Source of the DNA: Heterodera schachtii
Lineage: Eukaryota > Nematoda > Chromadorea > Rhabditida > Heteroderidae
DNA: 64,000 bases
Reading direction: 5' to 3'
Assembly: GCA_023374025.1 (NCBI GenBank)
Contig: SIJG01000005.1
Span: forward strand, 914,782-978,781
Shown here: piece after piece, positions 9,988 to 22,411 of the stretch
How positions within the stretch are numbered: the first letter of the stretch is position 1
Layout of the letters: every line of letters starts with the position of its first letter
Position numbers and translations under genes: made by a program
The notes under the pieces: generated by a model
The model's input: the letters and a program-made list of their open reading frames with translations, nothing else
The model's database searches: none
Told to the model about the DNA's origin: nothing

Positions 9988-12398
9988 ATGTCAATTTCGA
10001 CCAATTCAATTAATTGTGGAGATGATTTCACATCAGCAGAAAATGGGGGTAAATCGGAGAGAAATTGAAATTTTGGAATTTTGGTTGAAATTAAATAAAT
10101 AATTAAATTCATAATTTAATTTTATATTTTTTTAGAAGTGAATGTCGATGCAATTTGTTTGGAAAATGGACAGGAAACAGAATTGAAAATGGCCAAATTG
10201 GAACTCGAAAATGTGAAGAAAATGGCCAAATTGGAAATGGAAAATGTGAATTTTACCATAAAAAATTTGAGTAAAAAATGCCAAAAATTTAAAAATTTAG
10301 AAGGAACAAAATTTAAAGCTCCAGGAAATGATGGTCGAACAGAAGGCATTGAAGGAAAAAATGGCCAAAATTGAACAGAAAAAGGAGAAAAATGGTAAAA
10401 TAAATAAAAATTATTTTAAGGAATTATGATTTTGAATAATTAAGTAAAATTATTAAATTTAAAATTAATTCAATTTTAAGCCATTGCTGCGGATCAATTG
10501 ACAAAAATTTTGGAAAAAATCAGTGAATTGGAGAAGCAACACGAAAACACGACAAAAGGCGAGGCAATTTTAGGCGAAAGAATATTTATTTATTTATTTA
10601 ATAAAAAGTTTTTTATAAATCTTTTTTATTAATGTTAAAATATTTATTTAATTAAATATCTATTGTTAATTTAAAAATTAGTTTTAGCTACTTGAAAAGA
10701 AAGAAAAACAGTTCTTTTGTTAATACGATATTTGAAAAATGAAAAATATTTGGGGTACCAAACCATTTTTATTAATAATATAAAATATCATTTGTCATCC
10801 ATTTTTATTAAATAATTAATTATATTTTAAGCTGCTGCTGAGGAACGATTCTCACAATTGCAAAATGAACAGAACAAGGAACTTTTGGATAAAATCAATC
10901 AAATGGAGAAGCAACAAAAAGAACAGACAAAAGGCAAGGAGAAATTAAAAATAAAATAAAAATTGGAAATACATTTAAATTATAAATGGATTCGATTTTA
11001 AAGCTACTGAGGATCAATTTTCAAAAATTTTGAAAAAAATCAGTGAATTGGAGAAGCAGCACGAAAATACAAACAAAGGTGAGTAAAATTTAGTAAGTTC
11101 TTTTTGTAAAAGGAATTTAAATATGAGTTTAAAATATTTTATTTAATTAATTGTCCATTTTAAAATTAAAAAAAAATAATTTTAGCAACTGCGGGCCTTT
11201 TCTCAGAAATGAAAAATAATCAAAAGACTCTTTCGGAAATGTTTAGTGAATTCGAGAAAGAACAGAAGCAGAGAAAGGTGAATTAATTTGTAAGGGGTAA
11301 AAACAAATATATGTTTTAATATTTTTATTATTTGAAATTTTATTTTAGTATAATTTTAATGTTTTATTTTGTACTTTACGGTTTTGGGGACTAGATTTGA
11401 TTTTTTTTAATTTTGTACGATTCTTCTGGCGTTAAGATACCAAAAAAAGATGGCTTATATTCATTGAAGAAACCTTAACTTAAATATTGGCATTTATGCC
11501 CCCAATATAATTTTGGCGTTTAGCTCGTGCTTTTGATGATTTTTTAAAATTAAAATTTAGGCCCCAAAACCGAAAAGTACCTTTTATTTAAGGCACTTTA
11601 AATTTCCGACAGAATTATTGGGATGTCAATGTTTGTGATGAGAGACTTGAAATCATTGGCAACAAAAAGCTCATTGTCCATTATAAAGGACATGCTTTGG
11701 TATTTTTCCATAATTTACTTATTGTTAGTTATGTATATGTTCTTCTCAAAAGGTTCGTGTTCTGTCTTCGCTAAACATCCAATTTTGCTGGACAATAATT
11801 CACCCGACATTTTTTATTTCGAAATTTCAATCGGAAATAAGAAAAAGTAAGAGATTTATTTTATTTTTTAAATATTAAATCAATTAAAATTTTATGTTTT
11901 ATTTTATTTTTCAGTTGGATGAGCTTCGGATTTGCAGTCAAACAGCAGAACAAATTGGATGGAACACTTTGGAGCCGCAATGGCACTTATGCTTATGAAA
12001 GTGATGGCTGGATTTGGATGAACGGCGAAATAAAAGGAAGAGATGCTGAATATTCCTACGGTGTTGGCGATACCGTAGGAATTGGTATCAATTCTATCAC
12101 TCGACAGATCATTTTCACTAAAAATGGAAAACGATTGGGTTGGCAAATACGTATATATATATGTATATATATATATATATATATTAAATAATCTATTTAC
12201 TTGACTATTTTTATGATAATTGAATCTTAGTTTGAATTCTCGTAAATCCCTTTATTTTTCACAGATTCCGCTGATTTTTTCGTTGATCCATCTTTCGCTG
12301 ATGATTCCTTTCATCCATTCGTTACTTTATTCAATTCTGATGACAAAATTGAGGCGGACTTTGAGCCCAATTTTAAATTCGATTTGACAACTCTCTGA
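9988..12398 (+). pseudogene. S1: coiled-coil SPRY protein, frameshifted in exon 8
   Basis: Eleven exons match the family: 9988-10048, 10136-10245, 10301-10394, 10481-10558, 10832-10933, 11004-11078, 11186-11277, 11593-11699, 11753-11846, 11915-12138, 12265-12398. The product begins MSISTNSINCGDDF, then heptad-rich exons (about residues 21-204), then SPRY ending NFKFDLTTL. Exon 8 is 107 nt instead of 109: a T is missing in gcactttaaa, giving an immediate stop, and another is missing before the donor. Both are in T runs, so assembly error is possible. The exon 4 and 5 donors are GC. AATAAA is near 12496. SPRY domains bind protein partners; some cyst-nematode relatives are effectors, but no signal peptide is visible here. 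Confidence 0.7.
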
Positions 12399-12594
12399 GG
12401 AAGAAGAAATATTCACTATAACTGATCAATTTGTTCTTTTTAAATCTTTTTATGCTTTTCTTCTTCATTTGATAATTTGGTTTTGAATTTTGAAAATAAA
12501 GCAATTTAAATCGAAATATTATTATTATTATTCATTCGAAAAGTTTTCATCCTGTAGTTTTTTACTATGTTGAACAATGTTAGAGCATACTAAA

Positions 12595-13848
12595 TAGAGA
12601 CCGGACGGGATCGGGATCCCGCGGGATTTCTTCGGGATCCCGCGGGATTAAATTCGGGATCCCGACCTCGGGATCCGTCCCGAACGATTTTTTAAATTCA
12701 TCGGGATTGATCGGGATCGGGATTTCATCGGGATCCCGAATCGGGATCCCACCCGACCATTTTACCAATCCCGCGGGATCCCGCGGGATTGAAGTCACGA
12801 TAATTTTTGGAAAAAACTCATTTTTTTAAACTAAGACCTTGAATTTTAACTTTTAAATTTGCTTATTTTTCTTTAAAAATCCCTTAAAATCCCAAAAAAT
12901 TTTCATGAGTCTCAAAATATTTGTGAAAATTTTCAAAATTTGACGCAAAGGTTGGCCATTTTGTGACTTTTATTCCTTTAAAAAAAGAATTATCAAAAAT
13001 TATTATTTTTTAATTCCTTAAATAATAGTCTAAATCTTATTAGGTAGTTTTAGTTTCATGCACAACAATTTCTAAGAATTTTGTCTAATAAATTAGATTA
13101 GAAATTGTTGTCTAAGTATTTTTCCTTCGGTGCATAACGGCACCGCCGGACTCTAAAAATCCTTAATTTTCTTGAAAAATTTGCTCAAAATCGCTAAAAA
13201 AAATTGTGGTTTTTTGGACAAAATCTGTTAACAAATCGCATCAAAAATTTCAAAATTTTTCCCGTCGGTGCCTATCGGCACCGCCGGCCTCCATCTTGTT
13301 CCCCTAAAGTTTTTGAAAAATTCTCAGCAAAAAATTCTTTAAAATCTGATTTTTTGATTCCGATGCACATAACGATTTGCTAATTATCCTCAAATTGTTA
13401 AAACTGATCATAGGAGGCGAAAATAAAAAAATTGATATTAATTAAATTGTAAAAAACTATTCAAAGTTATGTTGTTAAATGTTCTAATTTTTGGTCCTAA
13501 AATCTGATTTTTAGGCGTGATACTCGAATTTTGAAAATTTTCTAAAAACTTGCTATAATTCCCATCCCTATTTTTCTTCAATCGAATTGATCAATTAGGA
13601 ATATTAGATAAGCATTTGAACAAAACTTGGCACAAAACGTAAAAAAAAAATTGGATTTTAGCAAATCCCGATAATCCCGCGGGATCCCGAAAAAAAATCT
13701 TCGGGATTGATCGGGATCGGGATTCGATCGGGATCCCGATTCGGGATCCGTCCCGATCGTTTTTCCAAAATGTTCGGGATTGATCGGGATCGGGATTCAG
13801 TCGGGATCCCGACTCGGGATCCCTCCGACCCCAGTCGTCCGGTCTCTA
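12595..13848. mobile_element. hAT-like element, GGGATCCC-word family
   Basis: Ends TAGAGACCGGACGGGATC and GTCGTCCGGTCTCTA, repeat atactaaa at 12587-12594 and 13849-13856. The empty site follows S3 at 21347 (gagcatactaaactcac). Ends are arrays of GATCGGGATCCCGCGGGATT. Two hairpin-core copies lie at about 13125-13150 and 13261-13288. The TIR matches the 821-1991 element although the internal word is different. Confidence 0.9.
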
Positions 13849-13886
13849 ATACTAAACTCACTTCTCACTTGGGGGTCTACAATTTT

Positions 13887-13916
13887 GATCACTCTCTATT
13901 ATCTGGAGGAGTGATC
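13887..13916 (+). promoter_or_regulatory. Conserved downstream GATCACTC hairpin after S1
   Basis: The GATCACTCtc ... GGAGGAGTGATC arms recur downstream of nearly every SPRY locus. Without the inserted transposon it lies about 230 bp after the stop codon. Function unknown. Confidence 0.35.
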
Positions 13917-14647
13917 TGATCACAGATGTGGCCGGAGAGAGGGGGGTGTCGGATAGGTGCTGTTAGTTTTCGACAGTGGTGATCTAAACACCTGATACGG
14001 TCGGATATAATTGTTGATTTTGTTGTTAATTTAAATAATTTAATTTGTGGCGTTTTGTTTGTTATTTTCTGTTTCAATTTTGTTCTCATTTCTCTTTAAT
14101 TAAGTAATTGGTATTCTTTCATCTGGTGCTATGTGATTTCGACAGTGAGTGAATTCGACAATGATTGATTTCGACAGTAAATGAAAAATTGTGAATTCGA
14201 CAGTGATTGATTTCGACAATAGTTGATTTCGACAGTACTTTTTAATTAATTTCTACATGATATATTGTACACATGAATTGATATTAATATACAATTTGCA
14301 TATACAAAAATTTATAATTGAAGTAAGTAATAAAAAAAAGATTTGTATATGGTTTTTTGTAAAAATTTGTCGCTTTCACTTTTTCTATACAATATCTCCT
14401 GCTGTAATGTAGTCAATAATACAACAAATTTCTTAGATAAGATTCTCGAATCGTGTGGGAAAATCTGCTAACTAATGCCGGGTTTGAGTGCCAAAATCAA
14501 ATCTACAGGCTCTTAAGCAAGAATTCGAAAATCTCGAACCTCTTGCAATGTATAAGAGCCATGTTCTTATCATTTTAATTGTCAAAATTTAAGAGACTTA
14601 TGCCATATAGAACAAATTTTTTTTTAAATACGCTTTACTGTCGAAAC

Positions 14648-15519
14648 GGTGCCGCGTCGTTGCGCGAAACCCGCAAAAAAGGGCGTTGCGCGAAAACCGC
14701 AAAAATTTTATAATTAATTTATTTAAAAATGTAATCAAATTAATATTTATAATTAATTTATTTAAAATTGTAATCAAATAAAATTATTTTATAATTTTTT
14801 TTTAAATATTATTCTGCAAATTTTTCTCAATAATAAAATATATGTGTAAAATCTTTTGCAGAGACAGAATTTGCTCTTTCTGATATGATTTAAACTATTT
14901 AAAAATTTTTTATTAAAAAATTTATGACGATTGTTCAAAATTCATAGATTTTTGAGGGCCCAAGAGGTCAAACTCGCCAAAAAATTTACTCAGAAGAAAT
15001 TCTTTGGCGTGGCATAAAGCCGAAGTCCAAATGGTAGATCGTTAATCCTAGAGAATGAATAAAATATGGCTTATACTCTTTAAATAAATGGGGACTGAAT
15101 GTTTGATTATATTTATAGACCGGCTTTTGAGGCATATGCCTTTTTTTGCTAACTTTACGGCCTAATATGCTCGAAAAACGAGTTTTTAACTTGTTTAAAG
15201 CTTCTAGCTTGAACTTTTTTCGTGCCTATTTTAGGTGCCTATTTAAGAAATTTTTATGCCTAAAAGTCCGATCTCTAATTATATTTATTAGAGATTTACT
15301 TTAAAAATTAATCATAAAATTTTTATTCAATTACTTAATAATATTTTTTAATAAATTAATTATAAAATAATTTTAATTAATTATTTGCTTAAAAAGATTT
15401 TAAATAATTAATTATAAAATTTTTGCGGTTTTCGCGCAACGCCCTTTTTTGCGGTTTTCGCGCAACGCCCTTTTTGTGACGTCATCATTTTTGCGGTTTT
15501 CGCGCAACGACCTAGCACC
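14648..15519. mobile_element. 8-bp-TSD element, CGCGCAACGCCC-word family
   Basis: Ends GGTGCCGCGTCGTTGCGCG and the complement of GGTGCTAGGTCGTTGCGCG, repeat gtcgaaac at 14640-14647 and 15520-15527. Subterminal copies of TTTTGCGGTTTTCGCGCAAC occur at both ends. It contains a smaller nested element at 15114-15277. Confidence 0.85.
15114..15277. mobile_element. Small nested hAT-like element, GGCATATGCC words
   Basis: Ends TATAGACCGGCTTTTGAGGC and GCCTAAAAGTCCGATCTCTA, with attatatt at 15106-15113 and 15278-15285. The ends match the larger element 60824-61828, so this is an internally deleted relative. Confidence 0.75.
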
Positions 15520-15805
15520 GTCGAAACCAACACTGTCGAAAACTAACAGCACCATTTCGACAGTACAGAGAAATTTAAAAAAAAAAACTACAGTGGTGCA
15601 AAAAAGTCTTGACTCAAGATGATTAAATTTTAAATTTCAAATTTCGTCTGAAAATTTTCCCGCTGCAGGTTTGGAACTCAAATTTTTTTCGGGAAAGGAT
15701 CCCGCAGGATTAATCCCGCTGGGACAATAATTTGAGTGCAAAAAAAGTTATTTTGTAAAAAACTGATTATTAATAATTTGTTATATTTCTTTATTAATTT
15801 TTCAG

Positions 15806-16245
15806 TTTAATGATCTTTGGATTCACTGTCAAACAGAAGACAAAATTTGAATGGTTATTTCAAAATGGCACTTTTGCATATGACAGTTTTGGCGATATTT
15901 GGTTTAACGGAGAAAGAAAGATCAAATGGCAAATATTCCTACGGTGTTGGTGATACCGTAGGAATTGGCGTCAATTCAGCAACTCGAAGATCATTTGCAC
16001 AAAAAATGGACTGCGTTTGGGTTGGCAACTAAATAAATAATTAAACAAATCTTAAATTACAATTTTATTTAATTGATTTTAAATTGTCGAAAATCCCTTA
16101 ACTTTTTCACAGATTCCGCTGATTATCTCGTTGCTTCATCTTTTACTGATCATTTTTTCCCTTCGTTTCAATATACTCATTTGGTGATAAAATTGAGGCG
16201 AATTTTGGGCCCAATTTCAAATTCGCTTTGGCAACTCTTTGCTGA
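15806..16245 (+). pseudogene. S2: SPRY gene 3' fragment
   Basis: Only the last two family exons remain: 15806 to about 16016 and 16113-16245. The first has at least two indels (at agaaagatcaaatgg and cgaagatcatttgc), and the last lacks the normal reading before its stop. The upstream coiled-coil and first SPRY exons are absent, replaced by the inserted elements at 13955-15567. The GATCACTCCC hairpin half follows at 16617. Confidence 0.75.
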
Positions 16246-16259
16246 GGAAGAAGAAATAT

Positions 16260-16680
16260 TCACTAAAGCTGATCAATTTGTTTTTTTTAAATATTTTTAT
16301 GCTTTTATTCTTCAATTGTAATTTGATATTCTTATCCTATAGAAAAAGTTATTTGTCTTCTAAGTTTTGAGTTTATAATTTTGGAACGCCTAATTTGGGG
16401 ACATTTTCGGAAAAAAATTCATAAAAAAATTTTTTCTTCTACACTTTCTGATTTTTTTGTGTGGCTCTTAATATTTATGGGGGAGGTATGCTTGGTAAAA
16501 ATTTAATCTCGATTCGTCCACGAGAAATAGATGAAGTGGCAAAAAAATTCTTGAGTTTATAATTTTGGAACGGAGCATACTAGACGAGACCCAATTCCAC
16601 TGGGGGTGCTAAAATAGTGATCACTCCCAATCACCCTGGAGGTTTTCTTTTAATGCAATAACAATTTAAAATTGTAAAAA
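16260..16680. other. S2 3' flank, no gene
   Basis: Degenerate 3' flank of the SPRY unit with atactagacgag and GATCACTCCCAATCACCCTG; no coding sequence seen. Confidence 0.4.
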
Positions 16681-17345
16681 AAATTATTCATTGTCGTAGT
16701 GTCACTGTCCAATTGTCCGCTTCTGTCCAAATGCCCCGGGAGCTCATTAAAATAGAATAATGCATGCCGTTTTGTGCACTCTTTCAGCTGTTCCTGCTGG
16801 TGTTTTGTCCGTCCGATCTCTGCTGATATCTGCTGATGCCATCACCCCAATCGCTTTTCTCCATTTTCGGCAAGTACATTCCGCCCCCCTCCCCTCGCTT
16901 GCTTTTTGTTTTTCCCAACTTATCCGGTCTTTAGTTCTTGGTAACAGGTCGATTAATAAGTCTCAGAAAACGATTCGATCACTCTATCAAACAGATCAAA
17001 TGCATCAGAATCCAAAATTTATGGGAAATTGGGTGGACTTGTATACTGATTGGCACAATGGGGATGGCTTTTGGGTAGGTTGAGGGGTAATGACGGCATT
17101 ATGCTCAACCCAAAATGCTCTGGGATTTGTTGACCCAAACTTATATCCGTTTTTTAATACATGATTATTTGTCAATGTTTTCCTTATAATAGTTCCTCTC
17201 TTTAAAGCCTTAAATCTGGGGACACTACAAAACCTGGGAGGAAATCGAAATGGGGCAAACATAAAAGTCGCTCACCCGTTACTTTTTAAGCTTACAGAAT
17301 TTAATATTTCGAATTCGGATAAATTCAGAAATGGTGAGTAGCCGT
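16680..17345. repeat. Duplicated block, copies at 37225 and 44455
   Basis: 16690-16960 matches 44460-44750, and its first 60 bases match the 3' flank of the zinc-finger gene near 22300. 16915-17345 matches 37225-37670. It contains an open stretch ending NWVDLYTDWHNGDGFW followed by a GTAGGT donor-like site, kept in the 37-kb copy with one replacement. It may be a relic exon, or only an open frame in a recent duplicate. Confidence 0.5.
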
Positions 17346-17925
17346 AAGACCTGGGATGTTTTGCCATTTGTAGCAAATTACCATTCTCTTCCACTTGAAA
17401 TTTTTCTCTCTTTTTTTACTTTTCACTCTCTCCCAATCTCTCTACTTCTGTCTTACCCTCATTACGATCTCTCTCTTTTTGTATCTTACTCTAACCTTCC
17501 TTTATTCTCTCTCTTTTCTCTCATGAAAATTACGAAATTTTGTCGAGAAAAAAAATCCAAATTTCCAGAAAATTTTTTGTTTTACAAATCTGAATATTCA
17601 AAAAAGACAATTTCATTAATAAATTGCCGTGAATCGCGGTCGCGCTCCCTTACAAATAGGCTCGGAGATGTAAGGGTTTAGCCCCGTTTTATATTTTTTT
17701 TTGTTGGGAGGCCTACAAAACTTTAATTTTCAAATTAAGCTTTGAGGATTTTATTGCGTTTTTGGTGAAAACCTTTATAAATTGTCATTTTGGTCAAAAT
17801 CTTTTAAAAATTAGCCTTAATTTGAAAAAAAGTTCCCTTGCGCGCCTATCGGCACAACCGGCCGCATCAGTTTTTTAAAATAACATGACAAAAAAATTAA
17901 TGTGAAGTAGTTAGCCCAGCTCCAT
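17346..17925. other. CT-rich and AT-rich spacer
   Basis: CT-rich tract at 17395-17520, then a diverged hairpin-core fragment near 17840 (GCGCCTATCGGCACAACCGG). No gene seen. Confidence 0.4.
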
Positions 17926-18371
17926 GGACACTTGAGGCCTCTTCTTTGTCAGAAAATTAGTGTTGGAGCCGAACCGCCGAAGGGATAGGGTGGGATTTAG
18001 GGATGGTCCCAGGACTTCGGCTTTGGGTAGGGTTTCCCCACCTTGACGGCGACCTTTTTTTTATTTTTCATCGCTCTATTTTTATTTTCAAAGAATTTTA
18101 AAAAATTCGATAAATAAAGAATAAAATTTAAAATTTACCTATTCTCCTTCCCAGTCTCATTTCTCTTCCCATGATTGTCTTTATTTCTCTCTTCTCTCTC
18201 ACTGTTATATGTTTTTTCCTTCATTTTTCTCTATTTACTCTATTTTCCTTTCCTCTTAAAATGTCTAACCAATTCTATTTCTGCTTTGAATCTTTTCTTC
18301 CCTCCCATAAGAATTAAAAAAATAATTGTTCACAAATACATAAGTAGGATGTTTGATTTTTGCTCCTCCCG

Positions 18372-18497
18372 CCTTTTTGGGTCATCATTTTGCCGAAAAT
18401 TACATAAAAAATGAAAAAATATTGACGGAATGAATGGTCATTTATTTTTATTTGTCTTTTTATTCCTCTTTTTTAGAGATTTTATCAAACTCAAAAA
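18372..18497 (+). promoter_or_regulatory. S3 upstream box and trans-splice-like acceptor
   Basis: The shared TTTTTGGGTCATCATTTTGC word at about 18373-18392, followed by cgaaaattaca, lies about 105-125 bp upstream of the ATG. TTTTTAG ending at 18476 precedes the ATG by 21 bp. Confidence 0.5.
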
Positions 18498-21154
18498 ATG
18501 TCAATTTCGACCAATTCAATAAATTATGGAGATGATTTCACACCAGCAGAAAATGAAGGTAAATGGAGAGAAATTGATGAATTAAATAAATATTTAAATT
18601 CAAAATTTAATTTATATATATTTTTAGAAGTGAATGGCGATGCAATTAATTTGGACAACGATGGACAATTTGATGGAAAAAACGGTGAATCGATCGCTGA
18701 TCAACAACAGCTTAAGGTGGGAGAAGAAAGGGCTCGTGAAAAATGCGTCAGTGAAAATTTTAATGCCATAAAAACAAAACGGAAAATGAAGAAAAGGGCC
18801 CTCCTAATATTTTAAAAAGATTTAAAACACGGACAAATTTGATATCATTCAAAAGCTCTTGATGAGTTACGTTTGAAATCCAAGAACAAAGTCAAATTGA
18901 CGCCATCTAAGCACCACCGGGACAACGGAACGGGCCAACTCCGTCTCAGTAAAAAAATAAAATTTTCAACGAATTTTTTTAAAAAAACACCCCTTTATTT
19001 CAAAAAATGCCCCCCCCCCCCCCCCTCCCCCGTAAAAAGTTTTCGATCATCCGTCAAATCAGTTGGCCCAGACGGAGTTTACCCCTACCGAACATTGAGT
19101 CACAGTGAAAAACACAAAAATTAAACTTACGCAATATACAAAAGTGATTTAATTTGTTAATTTAAATTCAGGAATTTCGTGAAAAGTTTGCCAGAATGGA
19201 AATGGAATTGAAAATGGCAAAATTGGAACTCGAAAATGTGAATTTTGCTATAAAAAAATTCGAGTAAAAATAAAATTTAAAAATTTAGAAGGAACAAAAG
19301 TTAAAGCTGCAGGAAATGATGGTCGAACAGAAGACATTGAAGGAAAAAATGGCCAAAATTGAACAGGAAAAGGAGAAAAACGGTAAAATAAATAAAAATT
19401 ATTTTATGGAATTATGATTTTGAATAATTAAGTAAAATTATGAATTTTCATTTACGGTTGCCAAATGTTTGACTGATACAATAAAAAATTAAACTATCAC
19501 AGAAATGGTATAGAATTAATATTAAGAATACCAATATTTATTATTAAGACTTTGAAACTACTCAACAAGGCAAAGACATTAAAAATAAATAAAATTAATA
19601 TTTTTAAAGTTTACATTTAAATTTAAAATTAATTCAATTTTAAGCCATTGCTGCGGATCAATTGACAAAAATTTTGGAAAAAATCAGTGAATTGGAGAAG
19701 CATCAAAAACAGCAGCAGAACGAAAACACGACAAAAGGCGAGGAAATTTTTGCAAAATAAATTATTACTTTTCAAAAGTTTTTTATAAATCTTTTTTATT
19801 AATGTTAAAATATTTATTTTATTTTATTTAAAAACAGTTCTTTGGTTAATACATTATTTGAAAAATGAAAAGTGTTTGGGTACCAAATCATTTTTATAAA
19901 TGATAAAATATCATCCATTTTAAGTAAATAATTAATTGTATTTTAAGCTGCTGAGGAACAATTCTCACAATTGCATAATGATCAGAAGATTCTTTTAGAA
20001 AAAGTCAGTGAATTGGAAAAACAGCAAAAAGAACAGTCAAAAGGCGAGAATAAATTAAAACGAAAATAAAAATTTATATTTATTATATAAAATAAGAATT
20101 TTTATTTAATTACATTGCCAATTTAAATTTTAAAAATTAATTTTAGCAAATTCGGACCAATTATCAAAAATGCAAAATGATCAGAAGATTATTTTGGAAA
20201 AAATCAGTGAATTGGAGAAACGGAAGCAGAGAAAGGTGAATAAATTTGTAAGGGTTAAAAACAAATATATTTTTCAATTTTTTAATTGATTTTGTATTTA
20301 GCAATTTTATTTTAATGTAATTTTAATATTTTATTTTTAGGCACTTTTAAATTTCCGACAGAATTATTGGGATGCCAATTTTTGTCATGAGAATCTCAAA
20401 ATCATTGGCCACAAAAATCTCATTGTCCATCATAAGGGAAATACTTCTGGTATTTTTTCATACTTTACTTATTGTTAGTTATATATTTCTTCTCTAAAGA
20501 TTTCTATTCCGTCTTTGCTGTACATCCGATTTTGCTGAAAAATAATTCATCAGACATTTTTTACTACGAAATTTCAGTCAAAAATAAAAAACTGTAAGAG
20601 TTTTTTTATTCTTTTATATTAAATTTATTTAATTGTTATACAGAAATAATAAAAGTTTAAATATAGTATTGCTAATTATGATTCTTTATTATTAATTTAT
20701 CAGTTGGATGAGCTTCGGATTCGCAGTCAAACAGCAGAACAAATTGAATGGAATAATTCGATATGAAAAGGGAACTTATGCCTATGACAGTCATGGCAAG
20801 ATTTGGATTAACGGAAAAGAAAAAGGAATAAATGACGAATATTCATACGGTGTTGGCGATACCGTAGGATTTGGCGGTAATTGGGCCACTCGGCAGATCA
20901 TTTTCACAAAGAATGGACTTCGTTTGGGTTAGTAAATAAATAATTAATATAATTAAATAATTTTTAAATTATAATTTTTATTTAATTGTTTTTTATATAA
21001 ATCCCTTAACTTTATCGCAGATGCCTCTGGTTTTTTCGTTGCTCAATCTTTTGCTGATCATTCTTTTCATCCATTCGTTACTTTATTCAATTCTGATGAT
21101 AAAATTGAGGCGAATTTTGGGCCCAATTTCAAATTCGATTTGACAACTCTCTGA
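18498..21154 (+). CDS. S3: coiled-coil SPRY domain protein (intact)
   Basis: Eleven exons in consistent phase: 18498-18558, 18628-18716, 19172-19237, 19289-19382, 19645-19737, 19948-20043, 20147-20235, 20341-20449, 20500-20593, 20704-20927, 21021-21154, giving 382 residues. N-terminus MSISTNSINYGDDF. Residues about 51-196 are charged heptad repeats (LTKILEKISELEK type) predicted to form a coiled coil. Residues 197-382 are SPRY, with LLNFRQNYWDANFC, IFYYEISV, YSYGVGDTVGFG, RQIIFTKNG and the C-terminal NFGPNFKFDLTTL. Two donors (19738, 20044) are GC. The start is chosen because ATG and N-terminal exon are conserved in five paralogues. No signal peptide or membrane segment, so a cytoplasmic or nuclear scaffold or binding role is inferred. 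Confidence 0.85.
18717..19171. other. Enlarged S3 intron 2 with small inverted repeat
   Basis: Contains a C run (19012-19027) and an inverted AACTCCGTCT pair (about 18928 and 19065-19080), suggesting a small unclassified insertion. S4 has a different insertion in the same intron. Confidence 0.4.
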
Positions 21155-22411
21155 GGAAGAAGAAATATTCACTATAACTGATCAATTTGTTCTTTTTTAA
21201 ATCTTTTTTATGCTTTTCTTCTTCATTTGATAATTTTGTTTTGAATTTTTGAAAATAAATCAATTTTAATCGAAATATTATTATTATTATTCATTCGAAA
21301 AGTTTTCATCCTGCAGTTTTTTACTATGTTGAGCAATGTTAGAGCATACTAAACTCACTTCTCACTTGGGGGTCTAAAATTTTGATCACTCCCGATCACC
21401 CTGGAGGAGTGATCTGATCACAGATGTGGCCGGGGGAGGGGGTCCAGCGTGGCAGCATGCGCAGCCGGGGAAAATATTGTAAATTTTAATTAAATTGTCA
21501 ATAAGTTATTTCTAAAAATTCTCTTTTTTGAAAAATTTTCTTCGGCGGGGAGAGGGGGTAATTATTAAAGCCCCGGAATTTCAAATTGTGAATTCCGCTG
21601 CAGGATTGGGACTCAAATTTTTTTCGGGACAGGATCACGCGGGATTAATGCCGCAAAATCCCGCCAGGGATCCCGGTCGGGTTCCGATAATGACTATCTG
21701 GCTAGCCTGATGGAATGGATTCCCAAGTTCGACATTTCTACCGAATTCCAAAAATATTGACACTACGAAAATCTTCCCTGGCTCAGTGGACCCATTCTCT
21801 GAGTTATTTATAACAATTTAGAAAATTCTTCTAAAAACAATTTTAAAATTTCCGCCGGTGCCTTTTGGTTCCGTATTATTTGTTTTCTCAACGAATAAAA
21901 TGATAATTTGCGACTAAATTTGTTACAACTATCATCAAATCATTCCAATTAGGGATGGGCAAAGCTTAACTTTGCACTCGAAGCCGAATCTCGAAACAAA
22001 GCCAAGTTTTTTCAAAGCCCAAAAAACGCAAGTTTCGAAATTTTTCAAATTTTTTTAAACCCAAAAAATATTTTCATAATAAAATTCCATTAAATATCAA
22101 ATTTAAATCATAACAGAACAGCGAGAGATGAAACAATTGAATTAAAAATAGCTTAACATTGAGCTTTTGGTCAAATGTTACGAAAAAGTAGTGCCTTCTA
22201 GGGTTTGCGTCAATTTAAAAAATTAACTTATATTTTCGTAACAAGAGAATATTTCATTTAAATGCTAAAACAATTAGAATTGTTAAAAAACAATTATTCA
22301 TGTCGCAATGTCACTGTCCAATTGTCCGCTTCTGTACAAATGTCCGGGAACTTCATTAAAATTGAGTGGAATGGGTGGTGCCGATGACCGCGGAAGAGCA
22401 CGAGGAGGGCA
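21155..22411. other. S3 3' flank and spacer
   Basis: AATAAA near 21257, the GATCACTCCC ... GGAGGAGTGATC hairpin at 21384-21414, and a GGGATCC-word fragment at 21590-21680. 22130-22345 is repeated at 44150-44520. A plus-strand acidic reading (TAEEHEEGIMAEEAAATAQA) at about 22390-22460 overlaps the end of the minus-strand zinc-finger gene and was not preferred. Confidence 0.5.

Larger units (their letters stand above)
13955..15567. mobile_element. Outer inverted-repeat element, TTTCGACAGT words
   Basis: GGTGCTGTTAGTTTTCGACA at the left is answered by TCGAAAACTAACAGCACC on the right. The left end carries many ATTTCGACAGT copies (14130-14255). No target repeat could be fixed at the outer edges. 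It hosts the 14648-15519 element, whose target repeat gtcgaaac is itself part of the word array. Confidence 0.55.

Noticed and set aside
10290..10300. Very short introns of 22-30 bases starting at agtaaaa in the coiled-coil region
   Set aside because: An upstream donor (AAAT|GTGAAT or AAAT|GTGAGA) gives introns of about 50 bases and keeps phase 0 in all copies, whereas the short version breaks the frame in S3.
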